Assembly: GCF_009765355.1 (NCBI RefSeq) | Contig: NZ_VTHK01000066.1 | Span: 420-44,784, forward strand | Direction: 5' to 3' | Origin: Amycolatopsis anabasis | GTDB lineage: Bacteria > Actinomycetota > Actinomycetes > Mycobacteriales > Pseudonocardiaceae | DNA length: 44,365 nt | Part shown: piece by piece, positions 1 to 8,628 of the stretch | How the letters are laid out: each line of letters begins with the position of its first letter | How positions within the stretch are numbered: the first letter of the stretch is position 1 | Made by a program: the position numbers and the translations under genes | Notes under the pieces: generated by a model | Databases searched by the model: none | The model's input: only the letters and a program-made list of their open reading frames with translations | What the model was told of the DNA's origin: nothing

Positions 1-1433
1 CGGCGGATGAGCCGGACGGGCAGTCCGTCCACCGGCACCGGGAGCGAGACATAGTCCCAGCGCACCTCGTAGTCCGCGGGCACCGACCAGCGGTAGGCAC
101 GCAGCATTTCGTGCAGCAGCGCCTTCACCTCGAGCGTGCCGAAATGCAGCCCGATGCATTTGTGCGCCCCGCCGCCGAAGGGAATCCAGGCGTATCGGTG
201 TGATTTGTCCTCCCGGCGCTCCTCGTTGAACCGCTCCGGGTCGAAATCGAACGGATTGGTCCAGCATTCCGGTGTGAAATGGTTGATCGTCGGCGCGACG
301 CCGACGAGCGTGTTCGCGGGCAGGTAGTGCCCGAGCACCTCGGTGTCCCGGACGGTCTTCCGGGTCATCGACGGGACCGGCGCGACCAGCCGCAGGGCTT
401 CCTTGATCACCAGATCGAGCGAGCGCAGCCCCTCCAGGGCCTCGATGTCGGGCAGGTCGTCGCCGAGCCGCAGCGACTCCTCGCGGGCGCGTTCCTGCCA
501 GTCCGGATGCTTCGCCAGGTAGTAGGCCGCCGCGGTGCTGGTGATCGTCGAGGTGTCGTGCGCGGCCATCATCAGGAAGATCATGTGGTTGATGACGTCT
601 TCGTCGGTGAACCGGGCGCCGTCCTCGGTGGTGGCGTGGCACAGCGCGGAGAACAGGTCGGCCCCGTCCGCCCGGCGCTTCGCGGGCAGGTTCTCGGCGA
701 AGTAGCCCTCGAGCACCTTGCGGCCGCGCAGCCCGGCCGCCCAGCGCCCGCCTGGCACGGGGTACCGGACGACGGCGGTTCCGGCGCGGACCGAGTCCAC
801 GAACGCCCGGTTGATCTTCCGGGCCTCCTCGCCGCTGCGCATGTCCATGAACACCCGCGTGGCCACGTCCAGCGTCAGCTGCTTGAGCGACCAGTAGAGC
901 CGTTGCCGACCCCGCGCGGACCACGCAGCGACGCCCTCGCGCAGGGCGGGTCCCATCTCGCCGACGTACCCGGCCAGGCGGTCGCGGGTGAACGCCTGCT
1001 GCATGATCCGGCGGTGCGCGTGGTGCTCGCCGAAGTCCAGCAGCATCAGGCCGCGGTGGAAGAAGTTCTCGATGAAGAACTTCCAGCCCTCCTGCGAGAA
1101 CGCCTTGTCCTTGTTGATCAGGGCGATCTGGGTCGCCTCGGGGCCGGTGAGCGCGACGATCCGCTTGCCGAACGCGCCCATCCAGGACACCGGCCCGTAG
1201 GTCTGGTAGCGCCGCAGGCCCCATTCCACGCCGAAGCGCATGAAGTCGAGCGAGTGGCCGATGAGCGGCGCGCCCGCGTCGCCCATGATCGGTTCGAGGC
1301 CGCTGCCCGGCGGTGGTGCGGCCAGTTCCCGCATCGGCCAGTGCTGGTTGAGCAGCCGCTCGTCGACGGCGCGGGGGAGCGGGATGGCGGTCAGCGGCGG
1401 CACCCGCTCGCGGATCGTCTGGGTCAAGTTCAC
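1..1433 (-). CDS. cytochrome P450 (3' end outside window)
   Basis: Haem-thiolate monooxygenase; 477 codons are visible and the gene runs off the left edge. The P450 signatures are all present: I-helix AAHDTS (about residues 290-295), the ExxR pair E345/R348 in KEALR, and the haem loop FGGGAHKCIGLHFG with Cys426 as the axial ligand. The substrate is unknown. The GTG start at 1433 is chosen because GGAGGGG lies about 8 bases upstream and the protein begins with a typical soluble N-terminus without a membrane anchor, as in bacterial P450s that use separate ferredoxins. No ferredoxin or reductase gene is adjacent. It is separated from metE by a hairpin and has its own upstream element shared with the hydratase gene at 10051-10890. 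The long C-terminal half recalls the CYP51/CYP136 area of the superfamily, but I would not assign a CYP number. Confidence 0.93.
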   Translation of the reverse strand, partial: MNLTQTIRERVPPLTAIPLPRAVDERLLNQHWPMRELAAPPPGSGLEPIMGDAGAPLIGHSLDFMRFGVEWGLRRYQTYGPVSWMGAFGKRIVALTGPEATQIALINKDKAFSQEGWKFFIENFFHRGLMLLDFGEHHAHRRIMQQAFTRDRLAGYVGEMGPALREGVAAWSARGRQRLYWSLKQLTLDVATRVFMDMRSGEEARKINRAFVDSVRAGTAVVRYPVPGGRWAAGLRGRKVLEGYFAENLPAKRRADGADLFSALCHATTEDGARFTDEDVINHMIFLMMAAHDTSTITSTAAAYYLAKHPDWQERAREESLRLGDDLPDIEALEGLRSLDLVIKEALRLVAPVPSMTRKTVRDTEVLGHYLPANTLVGVAPTINHFTPECWTNPFDFDPERFNEERREDKSHRYAWIPFGGGAHKCIGLHFGTLEVKALLHEMLRAYRWSVPADYEVRWDYVSLPVPVDGLPVRLIR

Positions 1434-1476
1434 AACTGGTCCCCTCCACGCTGAGACGACGTCCGGAGACCACGGT

Positions 1477-1500
1477 CGCGCACTATTGGCAGAGTGACAA
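1477..1500 (-). promoter_or_regulatory. conserved 24-bp upstream element, copy 1
   Basis: On the minus strand this reads TTGTCACTCTGCCAATAGTG followed by CGCG, 44 bases before the P450 start. A second copy lies at 10933-10956, before the enoyl-CoA hydratase gene, with 20 of 24 positions identical and a spacing of 43 bases. TTGTCA could be a -35 box, but no clear -10 follows at 16-18 bases, so a regulator site overlapping the promoter is as likely. Confidence 0.55.
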
Positions 1501-1502
1501 GA

Positions 1503-1526
1503 GGCCGGGGGCAAATTCCCCCGGCC
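1503..1526 (-). terminator. hairpin terminator after metE
   Basis: A perfect 9-bp inverted repeat (GGCCGGGGG, loop CAAATT, CCCCCGGCC) lies 12 bases past the metE stop and upstream of the P450 promoter. There is no U-tract, which is common for high-GC actinomycete terminators. It would separate metE from the P450 gene. Confidence 0.7.
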
Positions 1527-1537
1527 CCTCCGCGCGA

Positions 1538-3835
1538 CTACGCCGAGTGTTCGGCGCGCACCCGTTTGGCGGCGGTCACGATGTTGCGCAGCGCGGGTTC
1601 CACCTCCGGATAGCCGCGCGTCTTCAGCCCGCAGTCCGGATTGACCCACACCCGCTCCAGCGGCACGGCGTCCAGCGCGGTCCGCAGCAGGCTGCTGACC
1701 TCGTCGACGCTGGGCACGCGCGGGGAGTGGATGTCGTACACGCCCGGGCCCACCCCGCGCGAGAACCCGGCGTCGCCGAGGTCGCCGAGCACCTCCATCC
1801 GCGACCGGGCCGCCTCGATGCTGGTGACGTCGGCGTCGATCGCCTCGATGGCCGGCAGGATGTCCCCGAACTCCGAGTAGCACATGTGCGTGTGGATCTG
1901 CGTCGAGTTCGACACCCCGGAGGTCGCCAGCCGGAACGAATCGACCGCCCAGGCGAAGTAGTCCTGGTGTTCCCGCGCGCGCAGCGGAAGCAGTTCGCGC
2001 AGCGCGGGCTCGTCGACCTGGATGATCCGGATGCCCGCGGATTCCAGGTCGTGCACCTCGTCCCGGATCGCCAGCGCCACCTGGCGGGCGGTGTCGGCGA
2101 GCGGCTGGTCGTCGCGGACGAACGACCACGCGAGGATCGTCACCGGCCCGGTCAGCATGCCCTTGACCGGGCGCGCGGTGAGGCTCTGCGCGTAGCTCAC
2201 CCAGTCGACGGTCATCGGCTTCGGCCGGGACACGTCCCCGTAGAGGATCGGCGGCCGGACGCACCGGGAACCGTAGGACTGCACCCAGCCGTGCTCGGTC
2301 GCCGCGAACCCGTCGAGCTGCTCGGCGAAGTACTGGACCATGTCGTTGCGTTCGGGTTCGCCGTGCACCAGCACGTCCAGGCCGAGTTCCTCCTGCAGCC
2401 GCACCACCTTCTCGATCTCGGCGTGCATGCTCGCCCGGTAGTTCGCCTCGTCGATCCGTCCGGCGCGGAACGCCGCCCGGACCTTGCGGACCTGCCCGGT
2501 CTGCGGGAAGGACCCGATCGTCGTGCTGGGCAGGTCGGGCAGCTTCAGCGTCGCGCGCTGGGCCGCGGCTCGTTCGGCGTAGGGCGCGCGGCGCGTGTGC
2601 TCGGGCCGGAGCGCGTCCAGCCGGGCGCGGACCCGCGTGTCGCGCAGGTCGTGGGCCCCGGCGCGGTCGGCCACCGCCGCTCGCGCCCTGGCCAGTTCGG
2701 TCTCGACGGTGTCCGTGCCCTGCGCCAGCGCGCGGCCGATGAGCACGACCTCGTCCAGTTTCTGCCGCGCGAACGCGAGCCAGCCCCGCACCCGGGCGTC
2801 GATCCCGGCTTCGCGGTCCACGTCGTAGGGCACGTGCAGCAGCGAGCAGGAGGTGGTGACCCCCACCTGGGCCGCGGTGCCCAGCAGGGTCGCCGCCCGA
2901 GCCAGCGCGGTGTCCGCGTCGACCCGCCAGATGTTGCGCCCGTCCACGACCCCGGCGAGCACCTCCTTGTCCCGCAGCGCGCCTTCCCGCGCCACAGCGT
3001 CCACAGTGGACGGATGGGTGACGAGGTCGACGGCGAGCGCGTCGATCGGGGCGCGGGCCAGCACGCCGAGCGCGTCACCCAGCTCGCCGAAGTACCCGGC
3101 GACCAGCAGCTTCGGCCGCTTTCCCACGGCGCCGAGGACCTGGTAGGCGCGGGCGAGCGCGTCGAGTTCGGCCGGCGTGCGGTCCGCGGCGAACGCGGGC
3201 TCGTCCAACTGGACCCAGCGCACGCCCTCGTCGTGCAGGGTGCCGAGCAGTTCGACGTAGGCGGCGACCAGCGAATCGAGCAGATCCAGCGGCCGGAACC
3301 CGGCGGGCGCGTCGTCGGCGGCCTTGGACAGCAGCAGGAACGTGGCCGGTCCGACGAGCACCGGCCTGGTCTCGATGCCGAGCGCCCGCGCCTCGCGGTA
3401 CTCGTCCAGCGGTTTGCTCCCGGCCACGGTGAAGGCGGTGCCCGGACCGAGTTCGGGGACCAGGTAGTGGTAGTTGGTGTCGAACCACTTCGTCATCTCC
3501 AGCGCGGGCGCGTCCTGGACCCCGCGGGCGGCGGCGAAGTAGGTGTCGATTCCGGACAGGCCGAGCCGGGTGAACCGCTCGGGCAACGCGCCGAACAGCA
3601 CGGCGGTGTCGAGCACCTGGTCGTAGTAGGAGAAGGTGTTCGAGGGCACGGTGTCCAGGCCCGCGGCGCGCAGTTCGCGCCAGGTGTCCGTCCGCAGGGT
3701 CCGGGCGGTCTGGTGCAGTTCGGCCTCGTCGATGCGCCCGGCCCAATAGCCCTCGACCGCGCGTTTCAGTTCGCGGTCCGGGCCGATCCGGGGATAGCCG
3801 AGCACGGTCGTGCCGATGCGATCGGGGTCGGTCAC
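1538..3835 (-). CDS. metE: cobalamin-independent methionine synthase
   Basis: 5-methyltetrahydropteroyltriglutamate-homocysteine methyltransferase (EC 2.1.1.14), the last step of methionine synthesis in the cytosol. The 765 residues match the usual 750-790 of MetE. Zinc ligands are intact: H650 and C652 in IHTHMCYSEF, E674 in SIEAARS and C735 in NPDCGLKTRGYPE. The N-terminal half is the duplicated, degenerate barrel typical of MetE. The GTG start at 3835 is chosen because GGAGAG precedes it by 4 bases and TTVLGYPRIGPDREL follows at once; the reading frame stays open upstream but there it runs into the riboswitch leader. Expression should be shut off by cobalamin through the upstream riboswitch, the usual logic when a cobalamin-dependent MetH exists elsewhere. 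MetH is not in this window. Confidence 0.97.
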   Translation of the reverse strand: MTDPDRIGTTVLGYPRIGPDRELKRAVEGYWAGRIDEAELHQTARTLRTDTWRELRAAGLDTVPSNTFSYYDQVLDTAVLFGALPERFTRLGLSGIDTYFAAARGVQDAPALEMTKWFDTNYHYLVPELGPGTAFTVAGSKPLDEYREARALGIETRPVLVGPATFLLLSKAADDAPAGFRPLDLLDSLVAAYVELLGTLHDEGVRWVQLDEPAFAADRTPAELDALARAYQVLGAVGKRPKLLVAGYFGELGDALGVLARAPIDALAVDLVTHPSTVDAVAREGALRDKEVLAGVVDGRNIWRVDADTALARAATLLGTAAQVGVTTSCSLLHVPYDVDREAGIDARVRGWLAFARQKLDEVVLIGRALAQGTDTVETELARARAAVADRAGAHDLRDTRVRARLDALRPEHTRRAPYAERAAAQRATLKLPDLPSTTIGSFPQTGQVRKVRAAFRAGRIDEANYRASMHAEIEKVVRLQEELGLDVLVHGEPERNDMVQYFAEQLDGFAATEHGWVQSYGSRCVRPPILYGDVSRPKPMTVDWVSYAQSLTARPVKGMLTGPVTILAWSFVRDDQPLADTARQVALAIRDEVHDLESAGIRIIQVDEPALRELLPLRAREHQDYFAWAVDSFRLATSGVSNSTQIHTHMCYSEFGDILPAIEAIDADVTSIEAARSRMEVLGDLGDAGFSRGVGPGVYDIHSPRVPSVDEVSSLLRTALDAVPLERVWVNPDCGLKTRGYPEVEPALRNIVTAAKRVRAEHSA

Positions 3836-3960
3836 AGCTCTCTCCTCGCGAGCTCGTCGGAGAGTCCGAGGTGCGAGGGAGCGTGAACGGGCGAGCGCCG
3901 CGTTCGGTCGTGCCCACCCGCGAGGCTCGGACTCGCGCGTACCGGGTGGCACGCGCACCA
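3836..3960 (-). promoter_or_regulatory. metE leader: candidate riboswitch expression platform
   Basis: The 125-base linker between aptamer and metE contains competing complementary segments. The Shine-Dalgarno GGAGAG (3840-3845) can pair with CTCTCC (3859-3864) in a 6-bp hairpin. Overlapping that partner, CTCGGACTC (3862-3870) can instead pair with GAGTCCGAG (3926-3934), or with the GAGTCCGA at the 3' end of the aptamer (3972-3979). The pairings exclude each other, which is what a translational switch needs. No strong terminator is seen. Sequence complementarity is observed; the mechanism is inferred. Confidence 0.55.
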
Positions 3961-4170
3961 CGGGCAGGTATTCGGACTCGTGGGCGGGGGCTCGTGGCGA
4001 GCCGGGCCTATTGACCGTCGCTTCCCGGGCTCCTCACCCAGTGCTTGACCGCTCGTGCGGTGACGGCGTTCGTTCCCACTTACCGCTGCGGGGCAGTCCC
4101 GGATTCGCACCGGGTTCCCTGTTGCCTCTCCCCGCCCGGCACGCGCCGAGCGGGGAGAACCAGTGGCGCT
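3961..4170 (-). promoter_or_regulatory. cobalamin riboswitch upstream of metE
   Basis: On the minus strand the stretch carries the cobalamin-aptamer signatures in order: GGGAACCCGGTGCGAATCC, then GGACTGCCCCGCAGCGGTAA (the B12 box, near 4079-4111), then GGGAAG, and finally GAGTCCGAATACCTGCC ending at about 3963. A -10-like TATGGT lies at 4175-4180, which would start the transcript just before the aptamer. It stands on the metE strand, 126 bases before the metE start. Repression of the B12-independent methionine synthase by B12 is the established role of this arrangement. The exact aptamer ends are estimated by eye. Confidence 0.93.
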
Positions 4171-4197
4171 GTTGACCATACCAGCGCACCGAAGCGC

Positions 4198-4249
4198 GGG
4201 GTCGTGAGTTTTCAAGCCGGTTAGAACCGGCCGTACCACTCACGACCCC
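4198..4249 (-). terminator. two-tier hairpin after nrdB
   Basis: A perfect 12-bp outer stem (GGGGTCGTGAGT at 4198-4209 with ACTCACGACCCC at 4238-4249) encloses a 6-bp inner stem (GCCGGT at 4216-4221 with ACCGGC at 4226-4231, loop TAGA). It begins 15 bases past the nrdB stop and ends just before the metE promoter. Most likely it terminates nrdAB transcription. No U-tract follows. Confidence 0.65.
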
Positions 4250-4264
4250 ACCGCTCGGTGCGGG

Positions 4265-5344
4265 TCAATCCCAGTCGAGGGCGCCACCGCTCTGGTACTC
4301 GATGACCCGGGTCTCGAAGAAGTTCTTCTCCTTCTTCAGGTCCATGGCCTCCGACATCCAGGGGAACGGGTTCTCGTCCTGGCCGAAGATCGGCGCGAGG
4401 CCGATCTGCTGGGCCCGCCGGTCGGTGATGAAGTGCATGTACTGCTCGCACAGCTCGGCGGACAGCCCGAGCATGCCGCGCGGCATGGTGTCCCGGGCGT
4501 AGGCGACCTCGAGCGCGCACGCCTCGGTCAGCATGCCGCGCACCTCGTCCTGGAACTCCGGCGTCCACAGGTGCGGGTTCTCGATCTTGATCTGGTTGAT
4601 GCAGTCGATGCCGAAGTTCAGGTGGATCGACTCGTCGCGCAGGATGTACTGGTACTGCTCGGCGATCCCGACCATCTTGTTCCGGCGACCGAGCGAGAGG
4701 ATCTGCGCGAACCCGGTGTAGAACCACATGCCCTCGAAGATCACGTAGAAGGCGACCAGGTCCCGCAGGAAGTTCTGGTCGGCCTCGGGCGTGCCGGTCT
4801 CGAAGTCCGGGTTCTCCAGGTTCTGGGTGTACTTCAGCGCCCACGCGTCCTTGTCCGAAATGGACGGAACCTCGCGGTACATGTTGAACAGCTCGCCCTC
4901 GACCAGGCCGAGGCTTTCGCAGATGTACTGGAAGGTGTGCGTGTGCACGGCCTCCTCGAAGGCCTGGCGGAGCAGGTACTGGCGGCACTCCGGGTTGGTG
5001 ATGTGCCGGTACACCGCGAGCACGATGTTGTTGGCCACCAAGGATTCCGCGGTCGCGAAGAAGCCCAGGTTGCGCTTGAGCATCTGGCGTTCGTCCTCGG
5101 TGAGGCCGTCGGGCGACTTCCACAGCGCGATGTCGGCCTGCATGGCGACCTCGGTCGGCATCCAGTGGTTGTTGCAGCCGGCCAGGTACTTCTCCCAGGC
5201 CCAGGTGTACTTCAGCGGCAGCAGCTGGTTGACGTCCGCGCGGGCGTTGATCATCGCCTTGTCGTCGACGCTGATCCGCTCCGCGCCGCGCTCGATCTCG
5301 CCCAGGCCGGTGGCGTCGGCGGTCGGCGTTTGGGTGTTGGTCAT
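4265..5344 (-). CDS. nrdB: class I ribonucleotide reductase small subunit, class Ic type
   Basis: R2 subunit that generates the oxidant for reducing ribonucleotides with NrdA. It has 359 residues, normal for the family. The six metal ligands are visible: E100 (ATAESL), E131 and H134 (FEEAVHTH), E204 (VIFEGMWF), E238 and H241 (RDESIHLNFG). The position of the E. coli radical tyrosine Y122, four residues after the first ligand histidine, is F138 (HTHTF). Phe here, with Glu instead of Asp as first ligand, is the signature of class Ic subunits (Chlamydia type), which use a Mn/Fe cofactor instead of a tyrosyl radical. It lies 13 bases behind nrdA in the same operon and is followed by a strong hairpin. 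Confidence 0.96.
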   Translation of the reverse strand: MTNTQTPTADATGLGEIERGAERISVDDKAMINARADVNQLLPLKYTWAWEKYLAGCNNHWMPTEVAMQADIALWKSPDGLTEDERQMLKRNLGFFATAESLVANNIVLAVYRHITNPECRQYLLRQAFEEAVHTHTFQYICESLGLVEGELFNMYREVPSISDKDAWALKYTQNLENPDFETGTPEADQNFLRDLVAFYVIFEGMWFYTGFAQILSLGRRNKMVGIAEQYQYILRDESIHLNFGIDCINQIKIENPHLWTPEFQDEVRGMLTEACALEVAYARDTMPRGMLGLSAELCEQYMHFITDRRAQQIGLAPIFGQDENPFPWMSEAMDLKKEKNFFETRVIEYQSGGALDWD

Positions 5345-5357
5345 GGTTCCGGTTTCC

Positions 5358-8279
5358 TTACTGGCAGGCTTCGCAGTCGGGGTCGTCGATCCGGCAGGCC
5401 GCGCCCTCGGTCGCGGTGAAGTCCACGTCGGCGACCTGGGGCAGTTCCTTCGGCTCCGGCTTCGGGGCGGCGGCCGGGGGCGGGGTGACCGGCACGGCGG
5501 CCGCGGGCGACGGTGCGGGCGAGGGCGTCGCGGAGACGGCGTTGAGCTTGCCGTCGGTGCCGCGCAGCGTGCTCTTCTCCACGTGCGTCGCCGACCGGGC
5601 GCGCAGGTAGTAGGTCGTCTTGAGTCCCTTGTGCCACGCGTATCGGTACAGCTCGTCGAGCTTGCGACCGCTCGGCGCGGCGATGTAGAGGTTCAGCGAC
5701 TGCGCCTGGTCGATCCACTTCTGGCGGCGCGAAGCCGCGTCCACCAGCCACTTGCTCTCCACCTCGAACGCGGTCGCGTAGAGCGCCTTGAGGTCGTCCG
5801 GCACGCGGTCGATCTCGCCGAGGCTGCCGTCGAAGTACTTCAGGTCCGAAACCATGACCTCGTCCCACAGGCCGCGCTCCTTGAGGCTGCGCACCAGGTG
5901 CGGGTTGATCACGGTGAAGTCGCCGGACATGTTCGACTTCACGAACAGGTTCTGGAACAGCGGCTCGATCGACTGGCCGACCCCGCAGATGTTGGAGATC
6001 GTCGCGGTCGGCGCGATCGCCATCACGTTGGAGTTGCGCATCCCGGTGGTCCGCACCCGCTGCCGCAGCGAATTCCAGTCCAAAGTGGACGACGTGTCGA
6101 TGTCGAGGCCGTCCCCGCGGCGCGCCTCGGCCAGCAGCTTCAGCGAGTCGATCGGCAGGATTCCCTGGCTCCACAGCGAACCCTCGAAGGTGGCGTAGGC
6201 GCCACGCTCCTCGGCCAGGTCCACCGAGGCGGAGATCGCGTAGTAGCTGATGTGCTCCATGCTGCGGTCGGCGAACTCGACCGCGGCTTCCGAGGACAGC
6301 GGCAGCCCCAGTTCGAACAGCGCGTCCTGGAAACCCATCAGGCCCAGGCCGACCGGGCGGTGCCGCAGGTTGGACTTGCGCGCCTCCGGGATGGTGTAGA
6401 AGTTGATGTCGATCACGTTGTCCAGCATGCGGACCGCGGTCTGCACGGTGCGGGCCAGCCGCTCGGTGTCCAAGCCCTCCGCGGTGACGTGCTTGAGCAG
6501 GTTCACCGAGCCGAGGTTGCACACCGCGACCTCGTCCGAGTTGGTGTTCAGCGTGATCTCGGTGCACAGGTTCGACGAGTGCACCACGCCGACGTGCTGC
6601 TGCGGCGAACGCAGGTTGCACGGGTCCTTGAAGGTGATCCACGGGTGCCCGGTCTCGAACAGCATGGTGAGCATCCGGCGCCACAGGTCGACCGCGCGCA
6701 CCTTGCGGAACACCTTGATCTCGCCGCGCTCGGCCGCCGCCTCGTACTCGCGGTAGCGCTCGGCGAACGCGTTGCCGTAGAGGTCGTGCAGGTCCGGCGT
6801 CTCGTTGGGGGAGAACAGGGTCCACGAGCCGTCCGCCTCGACGCGGCGGAGGAACTCGTCGGGCACCCAGTTCGCGGTGTTCATGTCGTGCGTGCGCCGC
6901 CGGTCGTCCCCGGTGTTCTTGCGCAGGTCGAGGAACTCCTCGACGTCGATGTGCCAGGTCTCCAGGTACGCGCAGGCCGCGCCCTTGCGCTTGCCGCCCT
7001 GGTTCACCGCGACCGCGGTGTCGTTGGCGATCTTGAGGAACGGCACCACGCCCTGGGACTGGCCGTTGGTGCCCTTGATGTGCGCGCCGAGCCCGCGGAC
7101 CGGGGTCCAGTCGTTGCCCAGGCCGCCCGAGTACTTCGCCAGCAGCGCGTTGTTCTTGTACGCCTGGAAGATCGAGTCCAGGTCGTCGTCCACGGTGGTC
7201 AGGAAGCAGGACGACAGCTGCGGGCGGGTGGTGCCGGAGTTGAACAGCGTCGGCGTGGACGCCATGAACTGGAACGACGAGAGCAGCTCGTAGAACTCGA
7301 TCGCGCGCGCCTCGCGCTCCGTCTCGCGCACCGCCAGGCCCATCGCGACCCGCATGAAGAACGCCTGCGGCAGCTCGAACCGGACACCGTCGTGGTGCTG
7401 GAAGTACCGGTCGTAGAGGGTCTGCAGGCCGAGGAAGCCGAAGTCGAGGTCGCGTTCGGCGCGGATCGCCGCGGTGATCCGGTCCAGGTCGAACGTGGCC
7501 AGTTCGGGGTCGACCAGCTCGAGCTCGATCGCGCGCCGCAGGTAGTCGCGGAAGTAGGCCGGGTAGGCGGCGGTCATCTCGTCCTGGCTGGCCTGCCGCG
7601 GTGCGCCCGCGAGGTAGCCGAGCGCCTCGCTGCGCAGCTTGTCCAGCAGCAGCCGGGCGCTCACGAACGAGTAGTTGGGCTCCTGCTCGACGAGCGTGCG
7701 CGCGGCCATGATCTGCGCGAGCGCGAGTTCGTCGGCGCTGATGCCGTCGTAGAGGTTCCGCCTGGTCTCGGTCAGCACCGGCTCGGCGGACACGTCGTCC
7801 AGCCCGGCGACGGCCTCGCCGACCACGTGCGCGACCCGATCCCAGTCCAGCGGCGCGAGGGTGCCGTCGGTGCTCTTGACGTGGATGACGCCCTCGGCCC
7901 GCGCGGGCTCGGCCGCCTTGCGCGCCTTGGCGCGTTCCTCCCGGTAGAGCACGTACGCGCGGGCGACCTTGTGGTGCTCGCCGCGCATCAGGGCCAGTTC
8001 GACCAGGTCCTGGATCTGCTCGATGTGCAGGGCGGTCTCCGGGCCGGCGTGGCGCAGCAGCGACGCCTCGACCTGCTGGGTGAGCTCGCCGACCACGTGG
8101 TGGATGCGCGAGGAGGCGGCCGCGTCATCGCCCTCGACCGCGAGGAACGCCTTGGTCAGGGCCACCGAGATCTTGTTCGCGTCGAACGGCGACACGCTGC
8201 CGTCGCGCCGGATCACGCGCACCGAGGCGGGTGCCGAATCCGGTGTCGACGGCGGGCGGTGGCTCGTTTCCACTGACAT
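5358..8279 (-). CDS. nrdA: class I ribonucleotide reductase large subunit
   Basis: Catalytic R1 subunit for dNTP synthesis, 973 residues. Two ATP-cone domains stand in tandem (about residues 20-112, RVIRRDGSVSPFDANK, and 130-215, VIHVKSTDGTLAPLDWDR), suggesting allosteric control of overall activity. Active-site elements: C358 in SSCFL, N570/C572/E574 in NLCTEI, C587 in VAVCNLGS, and the radical-relay pair Y890-Y891 in KTTYYLRAR. A Pro/Ala-rich linker of about 50 residues leads to the mobile C-terminal CEAC (C969, C972) that re-reduces the active site. The ATG at 8279 is preferred over an in-frame TTG four codons upstream because GGAG lies 6 bases before it. It is cotranscribed with nrdB and probably NrdR-controlled. 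Confidence 0.96.
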   Translation of the reverse strand: MSVETSHRPPSTPDSAPASVRVIRRDGSVSPFDANKISVALTKAFLAVEGDDAAASSRIHHVVGELTQQVEASLLRHAGPETALHIEQIQDLVELALMRGEHHKVARAYVLYREERAKARKAAEPARAEGVIHVKSTDGTLAPLDWDRVAHVVGEAVAGLDDVSAEPVLTETRRNLYDGISADELALAQIMAARTLVEQEPNYSFVSARLLLDKLRSEALGYLAGAPRQASQDEMTAAYPAYFRDYLRRAIELELVDPELATFDLDRITAAIRAERDLDFGFLGLQTLYDRYFQHHDGVRFELPQAFFMRVAMGLAVRETEREARAIEFYELLSSFQFMASTPTLFNSGTTRPQLSSCFLTTVDDDLDSIFQAYKNNALLAKYSGGLGNDWTPVRGLGAHIKGTNGQSQGVVPFLKIANDTAVAVNQGGKRKGAACAYLETWHIDVEEFLDLRKNTGDDRRRTHDMNTANWVPDEFLRRVEADGSWTLFSPNETPDLHDLYGNAFAERYREYEAAAERGEIKVFRKVRAVDLWRRMLTMLFETGHPWITFKDPCNLRSPQQHVGVVHSSNLCTEITLNTNSDEVAVCNLGSVNLLKHVTAEGLDTERLARTVQTAVRMLDNVIDINFYTIPEARKSNLRHRPVGLGLMGFQDALFELGLPLSSEAAVEFADRSMEHISYYAISASVDLAEERGAYATFEGSLWSQGILPIDSLKLLAEARRGDGLDIDTSSTLDWNSLRQRVRTTGMRNSNVMAIAPTATISNICGVGQSIEPLFQNLFVKSNMSGDFTVINPHLVRSLKERGLWDEVMVSDLKYFDGSLGEIDRVPDDLKALYATAFEVESKWLVDAASRRQKWIDQAQSLNLYIAAPSGRKLDELYRYAWHKGLKTTYYLRARSATHVEKSTLRGTDGKLNAVSATPSPAPSPAAAVPVTPPPAAAPKPEPKELPQVADVDFTATEGAACRIDDPDCEACQ

Positions 8280-8502
8280 GCATGACTCCAAAAATGGGCG
8301 CGTTGGATCGGCACACCGCCCAGGACGGCGTGCTCGGCTGCACAGGCTTCACCGGCGCCGGAGCGGGCACTCGTGCGGCCGCGCGACGGCCCGTCACCGG
8401 TCCGTCGCGCCAGCTCCACGCACCACCGAACGAGGTGCCCTGACTCCCGCTTCGCACGTCGGACCGGGTCCCCATGGCCCTCCGCGCTGTCGGTGATCGA
8501 AG

Positions 8503-8548
8503 ACTACATCTTGGGGTCGTGACGCGCTAACACCCCCATAGGTGGCGT
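8503..8548 (-). promoter_or_regulatory. candidate pair of NrdR boxes upstream of nrdA
   Basis: ACTACATCTTGGGG (8503-8516) matches 8 of 10 core positions of the NrdR box core CWATATATWG. A weaker second match, CCCCCATAGGTGGCGT (8533-8548), has its centre 31 bases away, the usual three-turn spacing of paired NrdR boxes. The pair lies about 225 bases upstream of the nrdA start, so the nrdA mRNA would have a long leader. The first box is credible; the second is degenerate. Confidence 0.45.
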
Positions 8549-8628
8549 GTCGGCGTGTCTCGGGGTATGTGGCGCGGATCCCTCGGATGGGTTGATCCGG
8601 CTGGTCGCGGCGCCCTCGCGGAGGGTTC

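Noticed and set aside
1547..3886. 779-codon open frame opposite metE
   Set aside because: Antisense shadow of metE; composition artefactual, no motif.
3832..4243. Short open frames across the metE leader
   Set aside because: They overlap the cobalamin aptamer and have no ribosome site. Conservation there is explained by RNA structure.
4198..4249. Hairpin as part of the riboswitch
   Set aside because: It lies upstream of the -10-like TATGGT at 4175-4180, so it belongs to the end of nrdB.
4791..8276. 1161-codon open frame on the plus strand opposite nrdA
   Set aside because: Runs antisense to nrdA, whose motifs and ribosome site are certain. The product is Val/Arg/Gly-rich without domains, as expected for a shadow frame in GC-rich DNA.
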